A stretch of 59,204 nt of DNA from positions 1 through 59,204 of the forward strand of contig JAUQQG010000061.1 of NCBI GenBank assembly GCA_030550015.1, written 5' to 3'. Below, one piece after another: positions 42,848 to 50,352 of the stretch. Position numbers and translations under genes: made by a program. The notes under the pieces are model-generated. The model saw nothing but the letters and a program-made list of their open reading frames with translations. It was not told where the DNA came from and searched no databases. Origin of the DNA: a bacterium. Lineage in GTDB: Bacteria > Sysuimicrobiota > Sysuimicrobiia > Sysuimicrobiales > Thermofontiviventaceae. The stretch's first letter is position 1. Each line of letters begins with the position of its first letter.

Positions 42848-44071
42848 TTACTGCCCCCGAGCGTGCTGGATCTCCGCGCACGTCGGCATCACCTGGGGCC
42901 CACGGAAGGTGACGATATTCGAGGCTACAAGAAAATCGAACTTGGGACTCTTCTGAGTTACGCCCGCAAACATGGGCAACACGGCCTGGTGGTCGCAGGC
43001 GCGCATCTCCACCATGCCCACCGGAGTCCGGACTCTCAAGCCCTCGAGGGCGTGAATGAACCGTTCGCGGTCGAGGGATCCCGCCCTGCGGAAGGCTTCA
43101 GCGATGAAGTAAGCAGTAATGTATCCATGAAAGGCCGGGAACCCCGGCGGGGTTCCATAGGCTGACTGGAAGGCGCGGACAAAGGACTGGTTGTCAGAGG
43201 TCTCCGGGTAGTAGAAGAGGTAGTCAGTAGTGCCCATCACCCCTTCTGGGGCATTCAGACCAAGGGGCTTCAGAGCAGTATAGTCGATGGCAGTGTGGAT
43301 CGCAGTTGGGACCCGCTCGGCAAACCCAATGGCACGCATGGTCTTCAGGACGTTCGCCATCCCAGCACCACCTGTCCCAAAGAAGACCGCATCAGGGCGG
43401 GCGGACAGGATCGCCGTTAGGTACGGGATCAGGTCAGGTTCGCCCGTCTTCCACCATGTCTGCCCCGCTAGCGTCACCTCCGGTTTCAATTGTTTCATAT
43501 ACCGCCAGAATGCGTCGGCAATTGCATGGCCGTACTCGTAGTCCTCGCCAGCGATCCACCACCTGCGGTAAGGCCGGCTGGCCGCAAACTGAGCGAGCGC
43601 CTTCCCCGCCATCGCCGTATTCTCCCCTGTGGAGAAGACGTAGCGGTGGCCCTTTGCACCTGTGATCACTTCACTCTTCGCGATCCATACGATGAAGGGT
43701 ATCTTCTGCTCCCGGGCATAGGCGGAGATGGCCAGTGCGGTCGCGCTGTTGATAGTGCCCACGAGGAGGTCGACCTTCTCCTGGAGGACCAGCTCCCGCG
43801 CCATGCTCAGCCCGGTCTCGGGTGAAAACTTCTCGTCCCGGGTGACGAAAGTGATACGGGAACCCAACACACCCCCCGCCTTGTTGATGTCGCTGAGGGC
43901 AAGTTTGAAGCCATTGAGCGCGTCGTTGCTGAAGACAGCTGGGGGTCCGCTGTAAGTATCCACGATGCCGACCTTGATATCCAGGACAAGCCGGGGCATT
44001 TGAGCCTGCACTACCGTCGTGGAGAAAATGAACCCCACGAGGAACACCATAAGTATCTGGCTTTTCCTCAC
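42848..44071 (-). CDS. livK: ABC transporter substrate-binding protein LivK-like (third importer)
   Basis: Solute-binding protein of about 407 aa. The GTG at 44071, five bases after GGGGGTGA, gives a signal peptide (ILMVFLVGFIFSTTVVQAQ). The mature sequence shows DIKVGIVDTYSGPPAVFSNDALNGFKLALSDINKAGGVLG and ITFVTRDEKFSPETGLSMARELV. It is expressed from its own promoter 3' of the PAS-LuxR gene. Position beside the benzoyl-CoA reductase genes suggests an aromatic acid ligand. Confidence 0.92.
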   Translation of the reverse strand: MRKSQILMVFLVGFIFSTTVVQAQMPRLVLDIKVGIVDTYSGPPAVFSNDALNGFKLALSDINKAGGVLGSRITFVTRDEKFSPETGLSMARELVLQEKVDLLVGTINSATALAISAYAREQKIPFIVWIAKSEVITGAKGHRYVFSTGENTAMAGKALAQFAASRPYRRWWIAGEDYEYGHAIADAFWRYMKQLKPEVTLAGQTWWKTGEPDLIPYLTAILSARPDAVFFGTGGAGMANVLKTMRAIGFAERVPTAIHTAIDYTALKPLGLNAPEGVMGTTDYLFYYPETSDNQSFVRAFQSAYGTPPGFPAFHGYITAYFIAEAFRRAGSLDRERFIHALEGLRVRTPVGMVEMRACDHQAVLPMFAGVTQKSPKFDFLVASNIVTFRGPQVMPTCAEIQHARGQ

Positions 44072-44097
44072 ATCGCTCACCCCCGTGTACTCTATTT

Positions 44098-44125
44098 ATT
44101 GTATCCAATGTGGCTCCTAGAACAA
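44098..44125 (-). promoter_or_regulatory. Predicted promoter of the third Liv operon
   Basis: TTGTTC (44120-44125), 16 bp, TACAAT (44098-44103) on the minus strand. The -10 box matches the sigma70 consensus at five of six positions. Transcription would begin about 20 bases before the livK start. Confidence 0.5.
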
Positions 44126-44133
44126 ATGAACAT
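44118..44133. promoter_or_regulatory. Second dyad-like site TAGAACAAATGAACAT over the -35 box
   Basis: Matches the 37882-37897 dyad at 12 of 16 positions and overlaps the -35 box of the third Liv operon. Its centre is 32 bp from the site at 44150-44165, about three helical turns. Confidence 0.35.
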
Positions 44134-44149
44134 CCTCTCCCAATTTTTG

Positions 44150-44165
44150 TGGTGCGAATGTACTA
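44150..44165. promoter_or_regulatory. 16-bp dyad-related site TGGTGCGAATGTACTA, copy 3
   Basis: Right half and the flanking TTTTGG are the same as in copies 1 and 2; the left half has diverged. It lies upstream of the third Liv operon promoter. A core CCAAACGGTC at 44191-44200 lies upstream of it, resembling one half of the TetR-type operator. Confidence 0.4.
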
Positions 44166-44189
44166 TTTTGGAAGACCATTAAGGGGAAA

Positions 44190-44203
44190 ACCAAACGGTC
44201 TGC
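44190..44203. promoter_or_regulatory. Partial TetR-type operator upstream of the third Liv operon
   Basis: ACCAAACGGTCTGC. It shares the core ACCAAACGGTC with the operators at 27.6 and 37.8 kb, read on the opposite strand, but the outer arm bases are lost on one side. Weaker and less certain than the other two. Confidence 0.35.
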
Positions 44204-44243
44204 TGGAAAGGCAAACCTCCCGAGACATCCGCTTGAAGTGGCG

Positions 44244-44273
44244 CCAACAAAATCTCTTAGCCAGATTTGCTGG
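44244..44273. terminator. Hairpin downstream of the PAS-LuxR gene
   Basis: CCAACAAAATCT pairs with AGATTTGCTGG with one mismatch and one bulge around a 7-nt loop, about 20 bp after the regulator stop codon. No T run follows. It may end or stabilise the benzoyl-CoA reductase transcript. Confidence 0.35.
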
Positions 44274-44293
44274 GGCACTTGGATGTCGGGAAC

Positions 44294-44959
44294 TCAGGGG
44301 ACCTTCAGGCCGTACCGCACTGCCAGAGCAACCGCCTCTGTGCGGCACCGGGCACCGAGCTTTTGAAGAATACGATGGATATGGTTGCGCACAGTGAGCG
44401 GGGAGAGGTACAGCTTCGCTGCGATCTCCCGCGTCCTAGCACCTTGGGCCACAAGCAGGAGGACTTCCTTCTCTCGGGCCGTCAGGGAAGCGAGCGGCGA
44501 ACGGCCCCCAGCGGGGACGATCCCGGAGATGGAGAACTGCTCCACGAGCCTGCGGAGCGCCCTTTCCTCGCTGATGTCCCGGAAGAGGTGAACAATGAAG
44601 CAGTTCAGGCCACTGTCCCTCGGGAGAACAATGGTACTGACGTTAATCCAGCGGTCCTCCCCCGAACTGCAGCGTGCAATCATGTCGTAGCTCCGGATGA
44701 ACTCCTCCCGGCGAGCCATGAAGGCAATGGGGCAACCCGGGTAACACAGGAGATTCCCGTTGCGATCCCGACCTTTCGTCACCTCATAACAAGGCCGGCC
44801 AAGCACGTCGCCAGATGAGTAGCCCAGGATCTCCTCGGCCGCAGCGTTCCAGAGAACGATCCGGTGGGCCTCATCTACTGCGAAGACGCCATCCCTTGTC
44901 CTGGCCACAACGTCCAGGATCCCCTTTAGCAGGCTCTCTTGCTTCACTGCCATGGCCAT
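44294..44959 (-). CDS. PAS domain-containing LuxR-family transcriptional regulator
   Basis: Regulator of 221 aa. Residues about 15-130 are a PAS domain (TRDGVFAVDEAHRIVLWNAAAEEILGY). It contains a cysteine cluster at Cys57, Cys72 and Cys76 (RPCYEVTKGRDRNGN, LCYPGCPI). Residues about 155-215 are a GerE/LuxR HTH (LTAREKEVLLLVAQGARTREIAAKLYLSPLTVRNHI). No receiver domain is present, so the PAS domain would sense the signal directly. It lies 3' of bzdQ and 5' of the third Liv operon. Control of benzoate degradation by redox state or an aromatic ligand is a reasonable inference. Confidence 0.9.
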   Translation of the reverse strand: MAMAVKQESLLKGILDVVARTRDGVFAVDEAHRIVLWNAAAEEILGYSSGDVLGRPCYEVTKGRDRNGNLLCYPGCPIAFMARREEFIRSYDMIARCSSGEDRWINVSTIVLPRDSGLNCFIVHLFRDISEERALRRLVEQFSISGIVPAGGRSPLASLTAREKEVLLLVAQGARTREIAAKLYLSPLTVRNHIHRILQKLGARCRTEAVALAVRYGLKVP

Positions 44960-45008
44960 CCCCCACCCCCTCGCCCCGCTTCATCGTCTTCAGGCGGGGC
45001 CCGCATGC

Positions 45009-45809
45009 CTACCTTCTTCGCTCTACTGCCATCAGGCGCGCCAGGCGCTGGCGAGCCAGAACCGCTGCACCCAGGGCGCAGACCAGTTGGGGTTGCTCGG
45101 GCACATTCACCTTCCTTCCCAGGGTCTCCTCCAAAGCCCGCACCATTCCCTCCTGTAGCCCTAGTCCTCCGATGAAAGTGATCTCATCCTGAAGTCCGAC
45201 ACGCTTGAGAAGGGCCAGGGCCCGCGCGGCCAGCGATTGGTGAATTCCCCCCACAATGTCCTCTACGGTCACCCCAGCGGTGAGGTGGTTGATGATCTCG
45301 GTCTCCGCCAGGACAGCGCAGATGCTGCTAATGGTCTTGGGCGTCTGTGCACGGAGGGAGAGGGAACCGATTTCGGAGAGGGGAACCTCCAGGTAGCGGG
45401 CCGCTCGCTCCAGGAATCCCCCAGCACCCGCGGCGCACTTGTCGTTGGACGCAAACTCCTTGACCTTCCCCCCCTCGACGCGCACAGCCCGGGTGCTCTG
45501 GAACCCGATGTCCAAGACGCACGCAGTATGAGGAAAGAGCGCCACCGCCCCCTTTGCCCCGCTCGTAATCTCCGTCACCTGTACATCCCGGAAGGGAACG
45601 TTGTACCGCCCGAAGCCGGTAGCAGCGATATAGCGGACCTCCTCTCTCTCCAACTCTGCGTTCCGCAGCGCCAAGTCTAACGCCTCCTGGGCCACCTCTG
45701 GGATATCGGCACGGGTACGCACGATCGAGGATCCAACGATCCTCCCCTCGCCATCGAGGAGCACCGCCTTGGTATACCGGGATCCTACATCGATGCCCGC
45801 GATAACCAT
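45009..45809 (-). CDS. bzdQ: Benzoyl-CoA reductase ATPase subunit Q (BcrD/BzdQ-like)
   Basis: BadF/BcrA-type ATPase of 266 aa that couples ATP hydrolysis to electron transfer from ferredoxin. The phosphate-binding opening is AGIDVGSRYTKAVLLDG. The bridging [4Fe-4S] ligands are Cys125 (NDKCAAGAGGFLERAA) and Cys164 (SSICAVLAETEI). The motif that reads DMGGQD in the partner subunit is DIGFQST here. The ATG at 45809 follows GGAGGTGAAG, 4 bp after bzdP. The small size of both ATPases fits the Azoarcus Bzd enzyme rather than the Thauera form, in which BcrA is longer. Confidence 0.93.
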   Translation of the reverse strand: MVIAGIDVGSRYTKAVLLDGEGRIVGSSIVRTRADIPEVAQEALDLALRNAELEREEVRYIAATGFGRYNVPFRDVQVTEITSGAKGAVALFPHTACVLDIGFQSTRAVRVEGGKVKEFASNDKCAAGAGGFLERAARYLEVPLSEIGSLSLRAQTPKTISSICAVLAETEIINHLTAGVTVEDIVGGIHQSLAARALALLKRVGLQDEITFIGGLGLQEGMVRALEETLGRKVNVPEQPQLVCALGAAVLARQRLARLMAVERRR

Positions 45810-45813
45810 GGCT

Positions 45814-46614
45814 TCACCTCCGGCTGAGCACTCCGCTCTCTGCACGCTCAAGGGCGAACAAGGCGGCGCCGATAGCTCCCATATAGTGGGAGTCTGGGCT
45901 GACGTTGAGGTGGAGCCCCAGTTTCTCTTCAAGGGCGCGCACCATCCCGATGTTCCTGCTCACCCCTCCAGTAAAGGTAACCTCGGGTTCGATACCTACA
46001 CGCCGCACCAGGGAAACCGTTCTCGCAGCGATGGCCTTGTGGACACCGGCGAGGATGTCCTCTACACGTTTCCCCTGGCCAAGGTAGGCCAGGATGTCGG
46101 ATTCTACGAATACTGTGCACACCGTCGACAGACGCACGGGGTTTTTCCCTGCAAGGGAGATTTCTCCGATAGCATCGAGGGGGAGCCCCAGCACCTCGGC
46201 GGCGTTAGCCAGGAACCTCCCAGTCCCTGCAGCACACTTGTCATTCATCACAAAATCGACGACTTCCCCGCCGGGGGCAACCCGGATCCCTTTGGCATCC
46301 TGGCCGCCCATGTCGATGACCGTCCGTGTCCCGGGGAAGACAAACGATGCACCCCTCGCGTGGCAGCTGATCTCGGTGATCTGAGCATCCCCAAAAGTGA
46401 CCTTGAACCGGCCGTAGCCCGTCCCTACGACGAATGCAATGTCCTCCCGGCGCAGCCCCGCTTCCTGAAGGACAGCCTCAAACGCTCGCTCCGCAGCGCG
46501 TGCGACGTTGGCACCTGTATCCACCAGGGCCCGGGCGCGAATCCGCCGCGACCCATCCATGATGACCGCCTTGGTCTGGGTGGACCCAACATCCACGCCT
46601 GCTGCGTAGATCAC
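45814..46614 (-). CDS. bzdP: Benzoyl-CoA reductase ATPase subunit P (BcrA/BzdP-like)
   Basis: Second BadF/BcrA-type ATPase, 266 aa. It starts [18 protein letters not shown]. Cluster ligands are Cys127 ([12 protein letters not shown]) and Cys166 ([12 protein letters not shown]); the nucleotide motif [14 protein letters not shown] and [17 protein letters not shown] are intact. Its ATG overlaps the bzdO stop as ATGA-like 4-nt overlap. It forms a heterodimer with BzdQ. Single HgdC-type activators are alternatives for one such gene, but two adjacent ATPases with two HgdB-like subunits define class I benzoyl-CoA reductase. Confidence 0.94.
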   Translation of the reverse strand: MIYAAGVDVGSTQTKAVIMDGSRRIRARALVDTGANVARAAERAFEAVLQEAGLRREDIAFVVGTGYGRFKVTFGDAQITEISCHARGASFVFPGTRTVIDMGGQDAKGIRVAPGGEVVDFVMNDKCAAGTGRFLANAAEVLGLPLDAIGEISLAGKNPVRLSTVCTVFVESDILAYLGQGKRVEDILAGVHKAIAARTVSLVRRVGIEPEVTFTGGVSRNIGMVRALEEKLGLHLNVSPDSHYMGAIGAALFALERAESGVLSRR

Positions 46615-47939
46615 CTTGCCTCCCCCTCCCCTGGACTGAAGTTGCTGTGTTGCACAGCCGCCTCGACGGGATGCCCACGGATCTTCCTATGCTCGAGCGA
46701 CTCAAAGAACGCATCGATGCGGTTGCGCATCTGCGCCTCGGAGAAGTAGCGGGGGTCCTCCAGGTCCGACTCCAGCAGCAACGTGGGCACCCCCAATTCT
46801 TTGGTGAAGTACTCCCGCATGTCCCCCTGCCCGGCGCTGAACAGCCGGCAACTCTTCACCGAATGGATCACCAGCGCGTCGGCTTCCCACTCCTCGATGT
46901 AGCGACGGATCTGCTGGTATCGCAGCAGGAGGCTGCGGTTGGTGAGATTCCAGTAGAGCATATGCATCGCGATGCTCTCGAGAGGCTTTTCCGGATCATG
47001 CGCGAAACCGAACTCCCACATCCCTCCCACGGTAGAGTAAGTGGAAGCCACGGCAACCGCACCCCACCGAGCGAACAGATCCCGGAAGGTCCGGAGATAG
47101 GGCCATGGCGGGGGGCCCTCCACCACGATCCGGAACCGCTCCTCCGGGATTGGGCCAATGTTGTGTCGGACACGTTCCTCCACCTCCCGATAGGCCTCCT
47201 CAAAGAAAGCAAGGCCCTCCTCCGTCCCCCGCAGGCAGTAAAGCGGACCCATGAGGGTCACGGCATCAAAGTAGGCGTCTAACGGACAAGGCTTATTCTT
47301 CGTGAGGTGCTTGATCTCCGCCCAGAGCTGTCCCGTCTGCTGGGAAAGACGTACCACCTCCTTCAGCCGCTCCCAGTCCAAGGGCCTCCCGGTGAGGCGC
47401 TCGCACACGGCGATGAGCTCCTCAAGCTGCCCCACTACGTAGGCCACATCCTCTTCACTCGGGCCCTGCGCAGGGTCGCGGATGAAGGGGATATCAAGGG
47501 GGAAGATCGTAGCGCCGGTGTACTCGGCCAAGTGCTCAAACCAGTTGAGGTAGACGTTGCACCCGACATAATTGCATAGAATGAGTGTAGGTTTGGGGAA
47601 TGTCGCAAACGGCGCCCGTAGCCCGTTGAAGAAGAGACCAATGTCTGCCTTCACGTAGGCGCAATTGTCCACCGAGTAGCCCATCTGCTCCGCCAGGAGA
47701 ATATAGGGGAGGGATTCCTTCTTCACCGCAAGCTGCAGTGCATTGACCTCTGGATAGACAGGAAGCATGCCAAACGCCCTGACAAGCTCTACAGGGTTCC
47801 CGCTGATGAGCATGTAGGCAGCGGGAGGGCCTCCATTCTCGGCCGCCTGGGTGAGCTCCTGGAAGTACTGGCCCATCAGCTCCTTCTGGAGCAGGTGAAT
47901 ACGCCCTTGATAGCGCGAACCCATCGCTTGCTGTGCCAT
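46611..47939 (-). CDS. bzdO: Benzoyl-CoA reductase subunit O (BcrB/BzdO-like)
   Basis: Subunit of 442 aa of the 2-hydroxyglutaryl-CoA dehydratase D superfamily, matching BzdO/BcrB length. Characteristic segments are [63 protein letters not shown] and [22 protein letters not shown]. Cysteines in the latter two are candidate [4Fe-4S] ligands. With BzdN it forms the ring-reducing module that takes benzoyl-CoA to the cyclohexadiene thioester. It starts 12 bp after bzdN. Confidence 0.94.
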   Translation of the reverse strand: MAQQAMGSRYQGRIHLLQKELMGQYFQELTQAAENGGPPAAYMLISGNPVELVRAFGMLPVYPEVNALQLAVKKESLPYILLAEQMGYSVDNCAYVKADIGLFFNGLRAPFATFPKPTLILCNYVGCNVYLNWFEHLAEYTGATIFPLDIPFIRDPAQGPSEEDVAYVVGQLEELIAVCERLTGRPLDWERLKEVVRLSQQTGQLWAEIKHLTKNKPCPLDAYFDAVTLMGPLYCLRGTEEGLAFFEEAYREVEERVRHNIGPIPEERFRIVVEGPPPWPYLRTFRDLFARWGAVAVASTYSTVGGMWEFGFAHDPEKPLESIAMHMLYWNLTNRSLLLRYQQIRRYIEEWEADALVIHSVKSCRLFSAGQGDMREYFTKELGVPTLLLESDLEDPRYFSEAQMRNRIDAFFESLEHRKIRGHPVEAAVQHSNFSPGEGEAR

Positions 47940-47951
47940 GATTGAGCCTCC

Positions 47952-49121
47952 TCAATCGAACAGCAGGGATTCCACAAACGTCTCGACCTCCGTGCGTACC
48001 CGGTCGAAGATCCACATCTTCTCCTCGTACTCCACGAACAGATGCGGGACTCGCGCTTCCTCCAGGGCCCGGCGGTACAAGGGATAGTCGAAGAGGGCAG
48101 GTTCGCAGAACTTCGGGATGAGGACGACGACTGCATCCGCGCCGAGGGTACGTACCTTCTCCAGAAGGTGGTCAGACTTTCGACGCCTTAGGTCGTGCTT
48201 GGTCGGGGAATAGACGCTGCGGTGGATGTAGGCCCTAGCAAGCGCCTGCACCGGATCTCCATCGATAGGGACGTCTTCGAGGAACCACCGCCACCCTAGA
48301 AGGAAGTCGTCGTCGAGGACGTAGCACCCTGCCTCCTCGAGACAGGCGATAAGATCGATGGGTGGCTGCTCGCAGAACGACCCCTCCACGAGCACGCGGA
48401 TACGATCTTTGGGCTTGCCCTCGCGCCTGCGCACCCCTTCGAGGAAAATCTCCAAAAGCCGGATATGTTCCTGTACGGGGAGGACGGTTCCCGCACGGAT
48501 CACGGGGTACAGCTCCGCAGCAGGGAGGAGGTGGGGTTGAAGCGCGCGCAGAGTATAGAGTTCGCGCACTAGGCTCCGCCAGCGGTTCATTGTAGAGATC
48601 GCTTGGACGAGCGCCTCCTCGGTGACTGGCTGCCCACCAATTTTCTCCAGCCCCCGGAGGACCCTCCGATACTCCTGCGTAAGGTAGACTTCCGCGAGTG
48701 GGGAGGCAAGGTTCTGGGGGAAATGGATGTAGTCTACGTGGAGCGAGGGGAAATTTCGTTGGAACACCGAAGCCAAGTTCCGCGCTGGGTCACAGATAGA
48801 GTGGAAGAGGATCCCGTCGAGGAAGTCCAGCCTACCCGTGAGACCAAGCTCCAGGGTGCTCTTCACGATAGAGCATACGAAGGATTGGAAGCGGGCGTCG
48901 GCGTGGGCGATCTCGATCTGGTTGCCGCCGCCAAAGATCCCCACGGGCAAGATCCCCGCTGCGTGGATGAGTTCCACTGGGGAGTATACGGGATAGCATC
49001 CCACCACCCGCGCCTTCGGGTGCTGGGCCTTCCACTCCCGCACTGTCTGGAAGGAGAGGTCTTCCACAACCTCCCTGCACCGGGCAACGATCTCCTCCGC
49101 CGTTTCAACCCCTGCACGCAT
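47952..49121 (-). CDS. bzdN: Benzoyl-CoA reductase subunit N (BcrC/BzdN-like)
   Basis: Subunit of 389 aa of the same superfamily, matching BzdN/BcrC. VVGCYPVYSPVELIHAAGILPVGIFGGGNQIEIAHADARFQSFVCSIVKSTLELGL is the family opening, and CDPARNLASVFQRNFPSLHVDYIHFPQN and VLIPKFCEPALFDYP follow. The gene order N-O-P-Q equals bzdNOPQ of Azoarcus and bcrCBAD of Thauera. No Shine-Dalgarno sequence is visible before ATG 49121, and the upstream 90 bp are AT-rich, unlike the rest of the window. It may be translated from a short or leaderless transcript. Confidence 0.94.
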   Translation of the reverse strand: MRAGVETAEEIVARCREVVEDLSFQTVREWKAQHPKARVVGCYPVYSPVELIHAAGILPVGIFGGGNQIEIAHADARFQSFVCSIVKSTLELGLTGRLDFLDGILFHSICDPARNLASVFQRNFPSLHVDYIHFPQNLASPLAEVYLTQEYRRVLRGLEKIGGQPVTEEALVQAISTMNRWRSLVRELYTLRALQPHLLPAAELYPVIRAGTVLPVQEHIRLLEIFLEGVRRREGKPKDRIRVLVEGSFCEQPPIDLIACLEEAGCYVLDDDFLLGWRWFLEDVPIDGDPVQALARAYIHRSVYSPTKHDLRRRKSDHLLEKVRTLGADAVVVLIPKFCEPALFDYPLYRRALEEARVPHLFVEYEEKMWIFDRVRTEVETFVESLLFD

Positions 49122-49159
49122 GGCGCATATGTAACGAATTTATCACGATTTACGAAAAA

Positions 49160-49170
49160 AGTGTAGCATA
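49160..49170 (-). promoter_or_regulatory. Candidate extended -10 promoter of bzdNOPQ
   Basis: TATGCTACACT on the minus strand resembles an extended -10 element (TGn before TACACT). It lies in the AT-rich 92-bp spacer 49122-49213, the most AT-rich stretch of the right half of the window. A second option, TACATA 6 bases before the ATG, would give a leaderless mRNA. Repeated TTCGTWA heptamers 18 bp apart lie between. Tentative. Confidence 0.35.
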
Positions 49171-49213
49171 AAAATGTGCCAAAACGATATGATTTCTGTA
49201 AGAAAACCATTGC

Positions 49214-50320
49214 TCACCGCATCCTTTTCCGGGAGTAGGTCCCAATGGGTAAGCGGGGGTTCAGGACGATGAGGCAGTGGGGGTGTCCCTCTGCGAGGAA
49301 GGAGCAGTACGTGGCGAGGACGGGAAGGTCTTTATGTACCTTTGTGGTGACCAGGTAGGAAGCCTCCAAGTGAGGAAGGGACTGACGCATCGCCTGGATC
49401 CCCAAGCACGCCTCCTGCAGCGGGCATCCTCTTTTCGTATGGCAGCTCAGGAGCTCGAAGCACTTGGCCCTCCCCACAACCTCCCGGGCCTTCACCCCAA
49501 TAAGGCGCTCCCCTGCAGGGTTGAGCAAAATCAGGGTGCGCTCGGCATCAAGGATGGCCAAGGGCAAGGGGAGGGACTGAAAAGCCTCCTGGAAAAGGGT
49601 GTGATGGCGGACCATGCCCTGCCCGCGCTCCCTGAGGCGGTAACCCACTCCGCGCACGGCCTCAATAAACCGCGGGCGTCTTGGGTTGTCCCTAAGTTTC
49701 CGGCGCAACCGAACAACGAGATTGTCTATGGCCCTATCGAGGGGAGTGCTCCCCGTCACGTCATGGAGGCGTGTGAGCAGCTCGTCACGGGAAAAGACGT
49801 GGCCAGGTGCCTCCAGGAAAACTTGCAGGAGTCTGAACTCCAGAGGCGTGAGGGAAAGGGGGCGCCCCTCCAGGGTCACTTCCCTACGAGAGAGATCCAT
49901 GGCCAGGGGGCCGCACATGAGGAGGGGACCTGCTTCCCGGCTAGAGCGCTTCCCCAGCACTGCCCTGGCGCGCTCCACCAGGACACCGGCTGCTGTGGAT
50001 TTGGGAAGGATGTCGTCCGCTCCGGCGGCCAGGGCGATGAACCGGAGAGCATCATCTACGGGATCGGCCAGGAGGAAGATAGGGACCCGCATCTCCGCGC
50101 GCAGGATCCGTGCAGCCTCCAACCCGCTGAGACGGGGAAGTGCAAGGTCAAGGACAACCAACTGGGGGTGATACCGTCGGGCCAGCTCCACTGCCTCAGC
50201 CCCGTCCTGCACAGCCAGCACACGGCACCCTTCGGCCTCAAACGCCTTCGAGAGGCTGGATCTCACCTCGCCTGCAGCATGCGCTACAAGGATCAGAGAT
50301 CCTGGCAAGGGATCTTGCAT
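49214..50320 (-). CDS. REC-wHTH-PAS response-regulator-like protein
   Basis: Regulator of 368 aa with three domains. Residues 8-122 are a receiver with Asp58 (VVLDLALP) and Lys107. The acidic pair near the N-terminus is replaced by Ala13-His14 and the usual Thr/Ser by Ala85, so phosphorylation may be impaired. Residues 135-232 are an OmpR-type winged helix (LTPLEFRLLQVFLEAPGHVFSRDELLTRLHD, VVRLRRKLRDNPRRPRFIEAVRGVGYRL). Residues 240-368 are a PAS domain with Cys287, 293, 299 and 305. A C-terminal PAS after an OmpR output domain is unusual. It lies between had and bzdN; no histidine kinase is nearby. Confidence 0.9.
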   Translation of the reverse strand: MQDPLPGSLILVAHAAGEVRSSLSKAFEAEGCRVLAVQDGAEAVELARRYHPQLVVLDLALPRLSGLEAARILRAEMRVPIFLLADPVDDALRFIALAAGADDILPKSTAAGVLVERARAVLGKRSSREAGPLLMCGPLAMDLSRREVTLEGRPLSLTPLEFRLLQVFLEAPGHVFSRDELLTRLHDVTGSTPLDRAIDNLVVRLRRKLRDNPRRPRFIEAVRGVGYRLRERGQGMVRHHTLFQEAFQSLPLPLAILDAERTLILLNPAGERLIGVKAREVVGRAKCFELLSCHTKRGCPLQEACLGIQAMRQSLPHLEASYLVTTKVHKDLPVLATYCSFLAEGHPHCLIVLNPRLPIGTYSRKRMR

Positions 50321-50352
50321 GTCGAACCCCCTAGGGGTTGCCTGGGGGTTAA

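Noticed and set aside
45009-49121. 2-Hydroxyglutaryl-CoA dehydratase with its activator
   Set aside because: Two ATPase genes and the N-O-P-Q order, next to dch, had and oah, fit benzoyl-CoA reductase; dehydratases have one activator.
49122-49213. Sigma54 promoter for bzdN (TGGCAC followed by ATGCT)
   Set aside because: The GG and GC elements are two bases further apart than the strict sigma54 spacing allows.
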